The translations under genes were made by a program, and so were the position numbers. Positions 14,888 through 21,637 of a stretch of 26,456 nucleotides of DNA are shown in pieces. Each line of letters starts with the position of its first letter. Positions within the stretch are counted from its first letter, which is position 1. The notes under the pieces are model-generated. The model ran no database searches. It was given only the letters and a program-made list of their open reading frames with translations, and had not been told where the DNA came from. Where the stretch lies: positions 1 through 26,456 of IMG/VR virus record IMGVR_UViG_3300009183_000323; one strand, written 5' to 3'. The stretch comes from a virus.

Positions 14888-17248
14888 TCAGAAAGTGCCA
14901 CCAGTAACGCCTGCGGTCAGGGCATTATTGGTGTAATTGTAGGTCAATAAGGTGTTTGTTGTAGTGGGTTGATTGCCTGTGGCACTGGCAGAAAAATGAA
15001 GATAATTTGTTGCCCCAGTGCCCGCCGTAAGAGCCACGTTGGTGGCGTTTGTTGCAGTACCAGCAGTCGCCGCATTCAGGTTGGCTACCTGCGTAGTGGA
15101 GGCCACAGTAAATGGTGCCGTACCAGTTGCCAAGGTTGAGGTAATAACACCAGTGGCCGATACCGTGGTAAATGCGCCTGTGCTGGCCGTAGTAGCGCCG
15201 ACCGTGCCATTGATGTTGATTGAAGCCGTGCCAGTCAGGTTGGTGACCGTGCCACTGCTTGGAGTACCCAGAACGCCGCCATTGACCAATACAGATCCTG
15301 CGGTGCCTACCGCAATAGCTAAAGCAGTTGCAACCCCAGTACCTAGACCAGTGATAGAGCCTACCGCTGGCGTAATCGTGGTGTTGCCTGCCAAGGTAAG
15401 CTGGCCCTGTGCATTGACCGTAAAGGTTCCCACCGCCGTGGCCGAACCATATGCGCCAGCGGTAACCGCTGTATTGGTTATGCTGAACTGCGTGCCAGTA
15501 AGGGTTAATCCTGTGCCCGCCGTGTAGGTTCCCGCGCCAGAGAACTGCGTCCAAGAGATTGGACTTGTGCCAACCGTGGTCACTGGTAGGGTCTGCACCC
15601 AGCCTGTGTTGGCGTAGAGCGTACCGCTGGTGACAAACGTAAAGTCGCCGCTGGCAATCTCAACATTGGTGTCAAAGTCAGTAGCGCGGGTAAGAACCGT
15701 GCCGCCAGTGGCCCATGTGTAGATGCCGTTGTTGGCAGACGTAACTTCGTTCTTGATGAGCAAACGGTCGCCATTGACCAGCGTGTAACCATCCAAGACG
15801 GTCAAAGCAACCGACAGGGTAAGGGTTGCCCCGACCCCTGAAGCGCCATTGTTGTAAGTTACCGTGCCGCCAGTGATTGAGGCAAGGGTTGCTGGAGTGG
15901 CAGCACTACAAGATGCATGGACATTTAGACTCTGGGCTACTGCGTCCACATACTGTTTGGTGGCAAGCTGCAACGCCGATACGGGGTCTTGGGTAACGGC
16001 CACCGAAGTCAGTCCGCCAAGAGTCAAAGATGAGCCGCCAAGCGATATGGCGGTTGTTCCTACGGTCAAAGAGCTATTGGTCAGTGAGGCATTGGCTATG
16101 TTGGAAAGCGTGTTATTTGCCCCGCTGATGGTCTTGTTGGTCAGCGTCTGGCTACCCGTCAGCGTTGCCACGGTGCTGTCTATGGCAATGGTCACCGCAG
16201 CAGACCCGTTGTAGCTTGTGCCAGACAGCCCAGTGCCAATGGTCAAAGCGTTGGAGGCTGTGGCCGTCACGGTGACTGAACCACCCAAACTCACCGATGA
16301 GCCGTTGATGGTGATTGCGCTGTTGGTCAGGCCAGCATTGGGGATTGTGGTGGCCGCAGTCATCACGCCAGTGCCGTTGCCGTACACATAGCCCGTCAAT
16401 GTTGCTGCGCCAGTGCCTCCGTTTGAGGCATTTAGAACTCCACCCAATACAATTGGCCCACTTGTTGGAATAGAGGGAGTAAAACCAGTTGATCCCGCGC
16501 TGAAACTATTGACAACGCCACCACCAATCGTACTAAAAACTGTCCAAGATCCGTTGTTGTACCCCTCGTAGGCCAACAAATCCACGTTGTATCGGATTTG
16601 TCCGTTTGATCCAAGAGGCTGCTGTGCGTTGGTTCCAACAGGAACGGTAACTGCACCAGTTCCGGGAAGTATTGGGTTGTCAGCAATTGCAATCGTTGGG
16701 TTGGCTAAAGCTCCGTTGCCGTCTGCAACAGAAATCTGATCCGATGTGCCAATAATGTTGCGCCCAGCAACGGCAGTGCCCGTAGAGTTAAGCGCAAGCA
16801 TTCCCGTGCCGCTCAGGTCAGCAATGGATTGCGCCAGACCAGACAAAGCCAATGTAGGGTTTCCACTAACGCCATTTGCATTAGAAACACTCAATCCATT
16901 GCCAGAAACAACTATCGAGCGTGCAACGACCGTTGAACCAGAGGTCTTCACAATCAGGCCAGTGGAGGCTGTTTCCAAGCTGCCAGAAGCGCCATTGAGG
17001 CTTAATCGGTAGAAGGACTGTGCGCCGCCATCAGTAAGGCCCAAACCAGTGCCGGTGGAGAAGTACCTGCTGTTTGGCAGGGTTGGCTCTTGATTGATGG
17101 TCAGGAAGGTTTGAGTTTGGCTTGGAGAGGCCGCGATCGCAGCCGTGGTGGTTCGTACCGTTACCCCGTTCTGGACGATGGGGACGGCCTCAGTACCAGT
17201 AATAGCACCAGCGGCAGGCAATTGGGTAATAACAACTTGTGCGGACAT
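14888..17248 (-). CDS. tail fibre protein (786 aa)
   Basis: This is a long Gly/Thr/Ser/Ala-rich protein of fibre type. Residues 4-35 (VITQLPAAGAITGTEAVPIV) form an N-terminal element shared by many phage fibres, presumably the virion attachment end. Residues ~195-240 (NGQIRYNVDLLAYEGYNNGS) match a small domain recurrent in fibres. Residues ~360-415 carry TLTNKTISGANNTLSNI and ISLGGSSLTLGG repeats. LQLATKQYVDAVAQSLNVHA (~427-446) leads into a domain at ~480-555 (DGYTLVNGDRLLIKNEVTSA, ANTGWVQTL). Residues ~630-700 hold a GTP/GTG repeat block (NGGVLGTPSSGTVTNLTG). It ends LTAGVTGGTF. The likely role is host recognition or structural extension on the tail. Its start is coupled to the zinc-finger gene (TAATG). 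Confidence 0.75.
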   Translation of the reverse strand: MSAQVVITQLPAAGAITGTEAVPIVQNGVTVRTTTAAIAASPSQTQTFLTINQEPTLPNSRYFSTGTGLGLTDGGAQSFYRLSLNGASGSLETASTGLIVKTSGSTVVARSIVVSGNGLSVSNANGVSGNPTLALSGLAQSIADLSGTGMLALNSTGTAVAGRNIIGTSDQISVADGNGALANPTIAIADNPILPGTGAVTVPVGTNAQQPLGSNGQIRYNVDLLAYEGYNNGSWTVFSTIGGGVVNSFSAGSTGFTPSIPTSGPIVLGGVLNASNGGTGAATLTGYVYGNGTGVMTAATTIPNAGLTNSAITINGSSVSLGGSVTVTATASNALTIGTGLSGTSYNGSAAVTIAIDSTVATLTGSQTLTNKTISGANNTLSNIANASLTNSSLTVGTTAISLGGSSLTLGGLTSVAVTQDPVSALQLATKQYVDAVAQSLNVHASCSAATPATLASITGGTVTYNNGASGVGATLTLSVALTVLDGYTLVNGDRLLIKNEVTSANNGIYTWATGGTVLTRATDFDTNVEIASGDFTFVTSGTLYANTGWVQTLPVTTVGTSPISWTQFSGAGTYTAGTGLTLTGTQFSITNTAVTAGAYGSATAVGTFTVNAQGQLTLAGNTTITPAVGSITGLGTGVATALAIAVGTAGSVLVNGGVLGTPSSGTVTNLTGTASININGTVGATTASTGAFTTVSATGVITSTLATGTAPFTVASTTQVANLNAATAGTATNATNVALTAGTGATNYLHFSASATGNQPTTTNTLLTYNYTNNALTAGVTGGTF

Positions 17249-17616
17249 TATGTACTCGTTGGTGGGTTGGGGGCTATGGTATCCAAATTCCCATTGTTTT
17301 GAGGCGTCTGGGTGTTGCCCTCGGTGGAGATTTGGAACTGGCTTGAACCATCAAGGTTTTGACTTCCCGTCATCAGGTAGTTGTCATTTGCCGCTATCGG
17401 CAGGTCTGGCCGAGGAAAGCGGATTGTGATGCGCTCGGTCTTGCGGGCGGCAAGCCTATAGGGATCAAGCTGGTCAGCGCATCCTTCATTGCACACCCGC
17501 AGGCCGGGGAAGTTTGGGTCGTTCCTCATAACCGCATGGGGGCGCTTCATCTTGCAACGGTCGCAAATTGCGATTGCAATGTCTGAATAACCGAGGGTGT
17601 CCAGAAAGACTGGCAT
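17248..17616 (-). CDS. small zinc-finger phage protein
   Basis: The 122-residue product begins MPVFLDTLGYSDIAIAICDR. It carries four Cys in a zinc-ribbon arrangement: C18-x2-C21, then C42-x3-C46, followed by DQLDPYRLAARKTERITIRF. The C-terminal ~40 residues are Asn/Gln/Pro-rich and probably disordered. I know this N-terminal pattern from small proteins in phages of environmental proteobacteria, without a proven role. GAGG lies five bases before the ATG. The stop overlaps the following fibre gene start as TAATG, and that fibre start has no good ribosome site, so fibre translation likely depends on this gene. It may bind nucleic acid or be a zinc-stabilised virion part; the context favours the tail region. 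Confidence 0.6.
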   Translation of the reverse strand: MPVFLDTLGYSDIAIAICDRCKMKRPHAVMRNDPNFPGLRVCNEGCADQLDPYRLAARKTERITIRFPRPDLPIAANDNYLMTGSQNLDGSSQFQISTEGNTQTPQNNGNLDTIAPNPPTST

Positions 17617-17618
17617 GA

Positions 17619-18680
17619 TTACCTCGTGTAAACGCTGATATTTGGCGCAAAGTAGATTGGAGACTTGTCGCGCTCTTCCTCTTCGGCTTGCGATAGGTAC
17701 TTGGCAGCTTGCGCCTCAAGATAAACAACGCGGTTCAAGTCCACACCGGGCAATTCCAGCCCCATTTGGTGGGCCAGCATACTCACCACGGCCATGTACC
17801 AGCGCTGTGGCACCTCTAACTCGCCATACAGGTCACCAACGTCCATGATCTGACGCGAGTACCAAATGGTCATCTGGTAAAAAGCGTTTTGAGGCGTCGG
17901 CCACAGCACAATCTCGCTTTGAGGGATCGTGCGGTTGAACCAAAACTGGAACGGCTGGTTGGCTGTGAAGTTCTTGTTGGGCAGGTTGGTGTAGTCGTCG
18001 CGGTTTAAGCGCGACATGGTGATCTCGGTGGAGTTATTGCCCAAGTACCACTCACGCAAGCTCAATGTGGTGCCGTTGTAGGCTCGAATGCGGTAGTACG
18101 GCACAGTCTGGCCGTTATCAATGTCCGTCCAAACCCATTCATTGTTGGTCACCGTGATTGTGCCAAGGTCAACCAGCGTCTTCCAAGTGGTGTTGTCCTG
18201 AGAGTATTCGTAAATGATCGACCAAGTGCCCGATGCCGCAGGAAGAAAGCCAATTGATCCTATGAAAATGGGATTTGATGGGCCGTAATTGACCGCAATG
18301 TTGCCATTTGCCGATGTCTGGGTGCATATCGTGTCCACATCACCGTCATAGACGTTACCCAAGGTGCCGCCAGCAGAAGACGTATACGCGCCGCTTGGGC
18401 GCTCCATCCAGCGATACAAGGCGTTTAGAACGTCATTGCCGCCAACAGGCAGCAGGTATGTTGCTCGGTCAGGAGAGAAGCCGTAAACCTTCTTGTCGAT
18501 GGCCCAATATTGGATGCCAATGTTGATCAGGTTGGACAGCAGGAAGAACAGCGACTCACGGGCCGACAGAACCTGCTCGGAAGTCAACTCCTCGGCCAGC
18601 TTGCCGCACCGACGAGCGCCGTGGTCAATCAGGGTTTGGACTGTGATTACCGTTGTCCCAACCGTTCCAGAGTAGGCCAT
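17619..18680 (-). CDS. head-tail adaptor-like protein with inserted beta-sandwich
   Basis: The 353-residue product starts with a helical region (VQTLIDHGARRCGKLAEELT, then SARESLFFLLSNLI) and ends with a helical domain (PQRWYMAVVSMLAHQMGLEL, KYLSQAEEEERDKS). Together these resemble the gp4-like adaptors that bind under the portal in short-tailed phages. Between them, residues ~96-216 form a distinct insert (NVYDGDVDTICTQTSANGNI, IIYEYSQDNTTWKTLVDLG, YYRIRAYNGTTLSLREWYLG) with the look of an F5/8 type C (discoidin-like) galactose-binding-type beta-sandwich: a loop binding pattern, a Trp-rich edge and a C-terminal YYRIRA strand. The backbone resumes at TEITMSRLNRDDYTNLPNK. AAAGGA precedes the ATG. 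Adaptor function is inferred from family likeness and position; the exact connector role is uncertain. Confidence 0.6.
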   Translation of the reverse strand: MAYSGTVGTTVITVQTLIDHGARRCGKLAEELTSEQVLSARESLFFLLSNLINIGIQYWAIDKKVYGFSPDRATYLLPVGGNDVLNALYRWMERPSGAYTSSAGGTLGNVYDGDVDTICTQTSANGNIAVNYGPSNPIFIGSIGFLPAASGTWSIIYEYSQDNTTWKTLVDLGTITVTNNEWVWTDIDNGQTVPYYRIRAYNGTTLSLREWYLGNNSTEITMSRLNRDDYTNLPNKNFTANQPFQFWFNRTIPQSEIVLWPTPQNAFYQMTIWYSRQIMDVGDLYGELEVPQRWYMAVVSMLAHQMGLELPGVDLNRVVYLEAQAAKYLSQAEEEERDKSPIYFAPNISVYTR

Positions 18681-18690
18681 GTGTTTTCCT

Positions 18691-18942
18691 TTACCAACCG
18701 GGACAATTCCATCGCTGCATTGAAGCCCTTGAACGGCTTCCCTTTTCGCTTTTCTCAGCTACTGGCCCCATTCGGGCGCAGAATGAATCGCGTCTTGAGC
18801 CACCCTTTGGCTGTGGCGCTTTAAGGTGAGATCCGGTCTCTCTATTGTATTTCTCTCGGCCTTTTTGCGTAAGCCCTGCACCACGGTCAACGGACAATTT
18901 TTCTCCGCGACCAACGGCAAGGCTTACATTCTTCTTGCTCAT
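18691..18942 (-). CDS. DUF6321-like small basic protein
   Basis: The 83-residue product contains GAGLTQKGREKYNRETGSHL (residues ~22-41), then KAPQ, then RRDSFCARMGP (~50-60) and a C-terminal RASMQRWNCPGW. This order (GLTxKGRxKYNRETGxxLKAP, RRxSFCARM, and a final W-N-C) is that of the DUF6321 type of small phage and bacterial proteins as I remember it. Two Cys (in SFCARM and WNC) and the basic charge are conserved features; metal or nucleic acid binding is possible but unproven. The ATG overlaps the preceding stop (ATGA), so these two small basic genes are translationally coupled. Confidence 0.65.
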   Translation of the reverse strand: MSKKNVSLAVGRGEKLSVDRGAGLTQKGREKYNRETGSHLKAPQPKGGSRRDSFCARMGPVAEKSEKGSRSRASMQRWNCPGW

Positions 18943-19217
18943 TTTACTTTGGCGGTCTTTGCAGACTGCTTGAAGTCTTGAGCAGTTGGCGCACCTTTGC
19001 TGCCAACTCGGCGCATCTTTTCGCCAGAGCCTTCGGCAATCCGCTCACGTTTTGCATTGATGTTGGCATACAGACCACCCCCTTTAAATTTTTTACCCTC
19101 GTCAGCATTGGCAAATTCTTTGCCGACTTTTGCGGGGATGCCGACCTTCTTGGCGAACGCAGGATTGTGCGCTACCGCCTCCATCAAACGATGTTGAGCA
19201 GGTGACTTGCTTGGCAT
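18939..19217 (-). CDS. small basic two-segment phage protein (92 aa)
   Basis: The ATG at 19215-19217 gives MPSKSPAQHRLMEAVAHNP; an in-frame TTG two codons upstream is the less likely start. Two segments stand out. Residues 1-~35 (SPAQHRLMEAVAHNPAFAKK, then VGIPAKVGKEF) form a helix-rich element found at the N-terminus of many small phage proteins. Residues ~48-85 (GGLYANINAKRERIAEGSGE, then KMRRVGSKGAPT) match a second recurrent element of environmental phages. The whole protein is strongly basic and ends KTAKVK. It is soluble with no membrane segment. The biochemical role is unknown; a nucleic-acid-binding or structural role is possible. The stop overlaps the next start as ATGA. Confidence 0.65.
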   Translation of the reverse strand: MPSKSPAQHRLMEAVAHNPAFAKKVGIPAKVGKEFANADEGKKFKGGGLYANINAKRERIAEGSGEKMRRVGSKGAPTAQDFKQSAKTAKVK

Positions 19218-19219
19218 GA

Positions 19220-19636
19220 TCAACCTAACGGATTTACATAGTGTTTGACCATCTCCAGCACCACCGTGTAGGTGTCGCCAGCGCTTGCATCAAGCGTGGT
19301 GAACGTGATTGCGCCGTCAACACCAGTACCGGCGTTGTTGGTCAGGCCACCAATATTTTCAAAGTCTTGCTGGTATGAATTGTTCTGGGGGATCGTTTCG
19401 ATGACCACAGGCGTGCTTGCCTTCCACTTCAACTGCACTTCCATGCCGTGAGTTAAAGCGGTGATTTTTGTGATCGTCACGCGATCGCAAGCGCCACCAG
19501 CATTGGATGAAGACAGCGTCGCAGGGTTGACTTTGACGACGTTGGTCTCACCAGTGCCATCGCTGGTGTTTGTGAATTTCATAATTGCCTTACGCTCACC
19601 ATCAAAGAGCGTTTGGCTTCCAACTGCATCAGCCAT
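19220..19636 (-). CDS. small virion-type protein (138 aa)
   Basis: I chose the ATG at 19634-19636, giving MADAVGSQTLFDGERKAIMK, because GGAG lies six bases upstream; an in-frame start four codons earlier has no such site. The product has a beta-rich pattern (MKFTNTSDGTGETNVVKVN, VTITKITALTHGMEVQLKW) and ends HYVNPLG. I associate this N-terminus with a conserved structural protein family found between capsid and connector genes of environmental phages, possibly a head-completion or decoration protein, but have no assigned function for it. It is the first gene after the UUCG terminator, and its stop lies two bases before the next start. Confidence 0.6.
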   Translation of the reverse strand: MADAVGSQTLFDGERKAIMKFTNTSDGTGETNVVKVNPATLSSSNAGGACDRVTITKITALTHGMEVQLKWKASTPVVIETIPQNNSYQQDFENIGGLTNNAGTGVDGAITFTTLDASAGDTYTVVLEMVKHYVNPLG

Positions 19637-19640
19637 AAAA

Positions 19641-19674
19641 ATCTCCAAAGAAAGCAGGGGCCGAAGCCCCCACT
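19641..19674 (-). terminator. terminator with UUCG tetraloop
   Basis: Read on the minus strand, AGTGGGGGC and GCCCCTGCT (positions 19666-19674 and 19653-19661) pair over nine positions, including two G-T wobbles, around a TTCG loop. TUUCG-type loops give very stable hairpins. A short T-rich stretch, TTTCTTT, follows. It lies in the 43-base gap between the Lys/Gly-rich gene and the next gene, whose GGAG ribosome site starts right after it. The T run is weak, so termination may be partial, or the hairpin may act as an mRNA 3' stabiliser. Confidence 0.7.
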
Positions 19675-19679
19675 TGTTT

Positions 19680-20591
19680 TCAACAGGCGCGTCCGCCTTT
19701 TTTCATTGGCGCAACAGTAACCGACTCTTTCGACTTGGTTACGCTTTTTGGGTTCACAAAACCACGGCCAGCACCAGCTTCCTTCTTGCCTGCAAACAGG
19801 CTGTCCATGAAACTATGCGCCTTCTTCGCAAACCCCATACCCATCGGAGGCTCATTGAGTGTGTCATCGTAGGCACCTTTTGACAGGTCTACATCACCAC
19901 CATCTTTGAGCTTCATCTTGCTGGCAACCCGGCCACCACGCTTGTAGGTTCCAGCAAGTTCATTGATGGCTACAGGCTTGGAGGCGGGTTTACGGCCTTG
20001 TGGCATTGCCACGGCAGAACCAGTGCTATTAACACTGCCCCCCGTGGCGAAATGCTTTTTTGCTTCACCGCCTTTTTTGTAGCCGCCGCCATTTGACTTA
20101 GCAACGCCACCCGTTGCATATCCGCCTTGGCCTTCAACTACACCGCCAGTTGCAAAACCACCTTGGCCGTTTACAACGCCGCCAGTAGCCATCTTGCCGC
20201 CTTTTTTCAGCTTCAGATTGGTGCCCTTGCCGCCCTTATGCTCTTGCATATCGTGCTGCTTGAACGCCTTCTTGATCATGGCCTTGTCTTGGCCCATGTC
20301 AGCCTTGCCGCCTTCTTTCATGCGACTTGCTGCCATGCCAATAGGAGCCGCTGGGCCAGAACCCATCATCTTCATAGCGCGGCGACGAGCGGCCAACGAG
20401 GGGGCCAAGGGAGCTTTCGCACCCATTGGGCCGCCACGAGCAGGCATTGCAGGGGGCATTGCAGGAGGCATAGCGGCAGGAGGGGCCATCATCCCGCCAT
20501 CAGCCTTCTTCACCATGCCGCCTTTTTTGAGCTTCAGTTCGACTGAAGGCTCAGTGGTCTCCATCTTCACCATCGGTTTAAATTGTCCCAT
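19680..20591 (-). CDS. highly basic Lys/Gly/Met-rich repeat protein
   Basis: The 303-residue product is low-complexity and strongly basic. KGG-type motifs recur throughout: KLKKGG near residues 20 and 127, KKGGEAKK near 172, YKRGG near 216, and MKKGGRAC at the C-terminus. Residues ~35-50 are Pro/Ala/Met repeats (AMPPAMPPAMP). Residues 134-169 contain three tandem 12-residue units (ATGGVVxGQGG type), with a fourth FATGG displaced at ~181. There is no recognised domain, signal peptide or membrane segment. AAAGGAG lies six bases upstream of the ATG. A terminator follows the stop, so it ends a transcription unit. A nucleic-acid-binding or packaged internal role would fit the charge, but this is only inference. 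Confidence 0.55.
   Translation of the reverse strand: MGQFKPMVKMETTEPSVELKLKKGGMVKKADGGMMAPPAAMPPAMPPAMPARGGPMGAKAPLAPSLAARRRAMKMMGSGPAAPIGMAASRMKEGGKADMGQDKAMIKKAFKQHDMQEHKGGKGTNLKLKKGGKMATGGVVNGQGGFATGGVVEGQGGYATGGVAKSNGGGYKKGGEAKKHFATGGSVNSTGSAVAMPQGRKPASKPVAINELAGTYKRGGRVASKMKLKDGGDVDLSKGAYDDTLNEPPMGMGFAKKAHSFMDSLFAGKKEAGAGRGFVNPKSVTKSKESVTVAPMKKGGRAC
20085..20192 (-). repeat. three tandem 36-base coding repeats (ATGGV units)
   Basis: Three consecutive in-frame 36-base units encode MATGGVVNGQGG, FATGGVVEGQGG and YATGGVAKSNGG. The first two differ at only a few bases; the third has diverged in its second half. A further copy of the FATGG core follows about 24 codons from the start of the third unit. 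Units of this size in a low-complexity gene are prone to slippage, so copy number may vary between related phages. Confidence 0.8.
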
Positions 20592-20602
20592 GTCGCTCTC
20601 CT

Positions 20603-21565
20603 TTAGGCTTGAGTTACACCGAGAGCGCCAACGCGGGTAGCGTTAGGGCCGACAGCAATGGCTGGCAACAAAATTCCCATCGTTGTACGAACGATACCGT
20701 CCGATGCAGTTGCTGGGGTGTATGTACCACGAACGTCGCCAGTGGTGGTGGTTGCAGTCTGAGTTGCGGCGGCTACAAAAGTTCCAGTGTCTTGCGCAAG
20801 TGTGTTATTGCTCTTGACGCTTGCAATGTAGGAAAAATTGAACACGCGAACCGGCAGACCCAGAACATCGCTTGTGCCAACCACAACAGCAGTTGCAGAG
20901 CCAGCAATCGTCACGCCAGTGATTTGGTAGAACGCCTTCAAACCAGTCACGGCAGTAGCGGCAATTGCCACGGTGATAACTTCACTCATTGCCTGTCCGT
21001 AGTAGTCGTAACCACTGACAGTGAAAGCACGAGCAGTTGTTGAGCAGTTCACCTTGACAGCGCGAGGGCAGTCAAGTTGCAACACGGTAACGCCATCATT
21101 GCGAACAACAGACTTAACCGAAGTACCAGCGGTCAAAGTGACAGCACCAGCGGCGGCGGCAGTTTGCGATGCGGCAATGTTGTTGGTCACAGCGGCTTGA
21201 GGAACGATGTCCCAAACGTAGATGCGACCTAATGGGCCAACACCCAAGTCCATGGGAGAAGGGTTGTCAAGCGGCACATTCGTGTGCGCAGTAATTGTGG
21301 TGCTGGATGCGGTAGACGAGGCGCTTACTGTGTAAGTACCTGTGCCACCAGTACCAGTGCCAAATGCGGTAATGTAGCTACCGTCGGTCACACTAGCGCC
21401 GTCAATGTACATACCAAGCACGATTGGTGAGCCAGTCAACATTGCGGTGACGGTCAGCGTGGTTGTTGCAATTGAGCCAGTAAAGGTTGAGGTGTAGGGG
21501 CGCAGACCCGTGCCCATGTAAGTTTGGGCCGGGCCTAAGAATAGATCATCAGAATATTGAGGCAT
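20603..21565 (-). CDS. virion structural protein with inserted beta module
   Basis: The 320-residue product starts [20 protein letters not shown] and continues after an insertion as [20 protein letters not shown]. That backbone belongs to an unnamed structural family I associate with the gene after the capsid gene in environmental phages. Residues ~24-95 are a Thr/Gly-rich module of the type TGSI-TTLTVTA ... [17 protein letters not shown], which also occurs in unrelated phage virion proteins. The C-terminal half alternates hydrophobic and Thr/Val residues ([20 protein letters not shown]), suggesting an all-beta fold. AAGGAG lies six bases upstream of the ATG. It follows the capsid terminator, so it may need its own promoter or readthrough. 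A decoration or head-completion role is possible. Confidence 0.6.
   Translation of the reverse strand: MPQYSDDLFLGPAQTYMGTGLRPYTSTFTGSIATTTLTVTAMLTGSPIVLGMYIDGASVTDGSYITAFGTGTGGTGTYTVSASSTASSTTITAHTNVPLDNPSPMDLGVGPLGRIYVWDIVPQAAVTNNIAASQTAAAAGAVTLTAGTSVKSVVRNDGVTVLQLDCPRAVKVNCSTTARAFTVSGYDYYGQAMSEVITVAIAATAVTGLKAFYQITGVTIAGSATAVVVGTSDVLGLPVRVFNFSYIASVKSNNTLAQDTGTFVAAATQTATTTTGDVRGTYTPATASDGIVRTTMGILLPAIAVGPNATRVGALGVTQA
21280..21496 (-). other. inserted beta module in the 320-aa structural protein
   Basis: Codons ~24-95 of the structural gene encode a Thr/Gly-rich unit, [20 protein letters not shown] ... [20 protein letters not shown], between YMGTGLRP and [13 protein letters not shown]. The flanking segments read as one continuous domain without it, so it looks like a domain inserted into a conserved protein. 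Modules with the same order (TGSI-xxTTLTVTA, V[22 protein letters not shown]) recur in unrelated virion proteins of environmental phages. Confidence 0.6.
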
Positions 21566-21590
21566 CGTCTTCTCCTTGAAAAGTTTGACG

Positions 21591-21631
21591 AGTTAAAAAA
21601 CAAAAAGGGCTGGCTTTTTACACCAGCCCTT
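21591..21631 (-). terminator. intrinsic terminator after the major capsid gene
   Basis: On the minus strand, a perfect 9-bp stem AAGGGCTGG/CCAGCCCTT (positions 21623-21631 with 21605-21613) encloses a nine-base loop. It is followed at once by a T-rich run, TTTGTTTTTT (21604 down to about 21594). It begins seven bases after the capsid stop codon. This is a textbook rho-independent terminator and the clearest transcription signal in the window. It should lower expression of the genes beyond it relative to the capsid genes. Confidence 0.9.
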
Positions 21632-21637
21632 GGTACT

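Noticed and set aside
14065-14901. Earlier start for the second fibre gene
   Set aside because: It would overlap the 786-aa fibre gene by 14 bases; the later ATG has GAGG upstream and begins the conserved MAATGYTP element.
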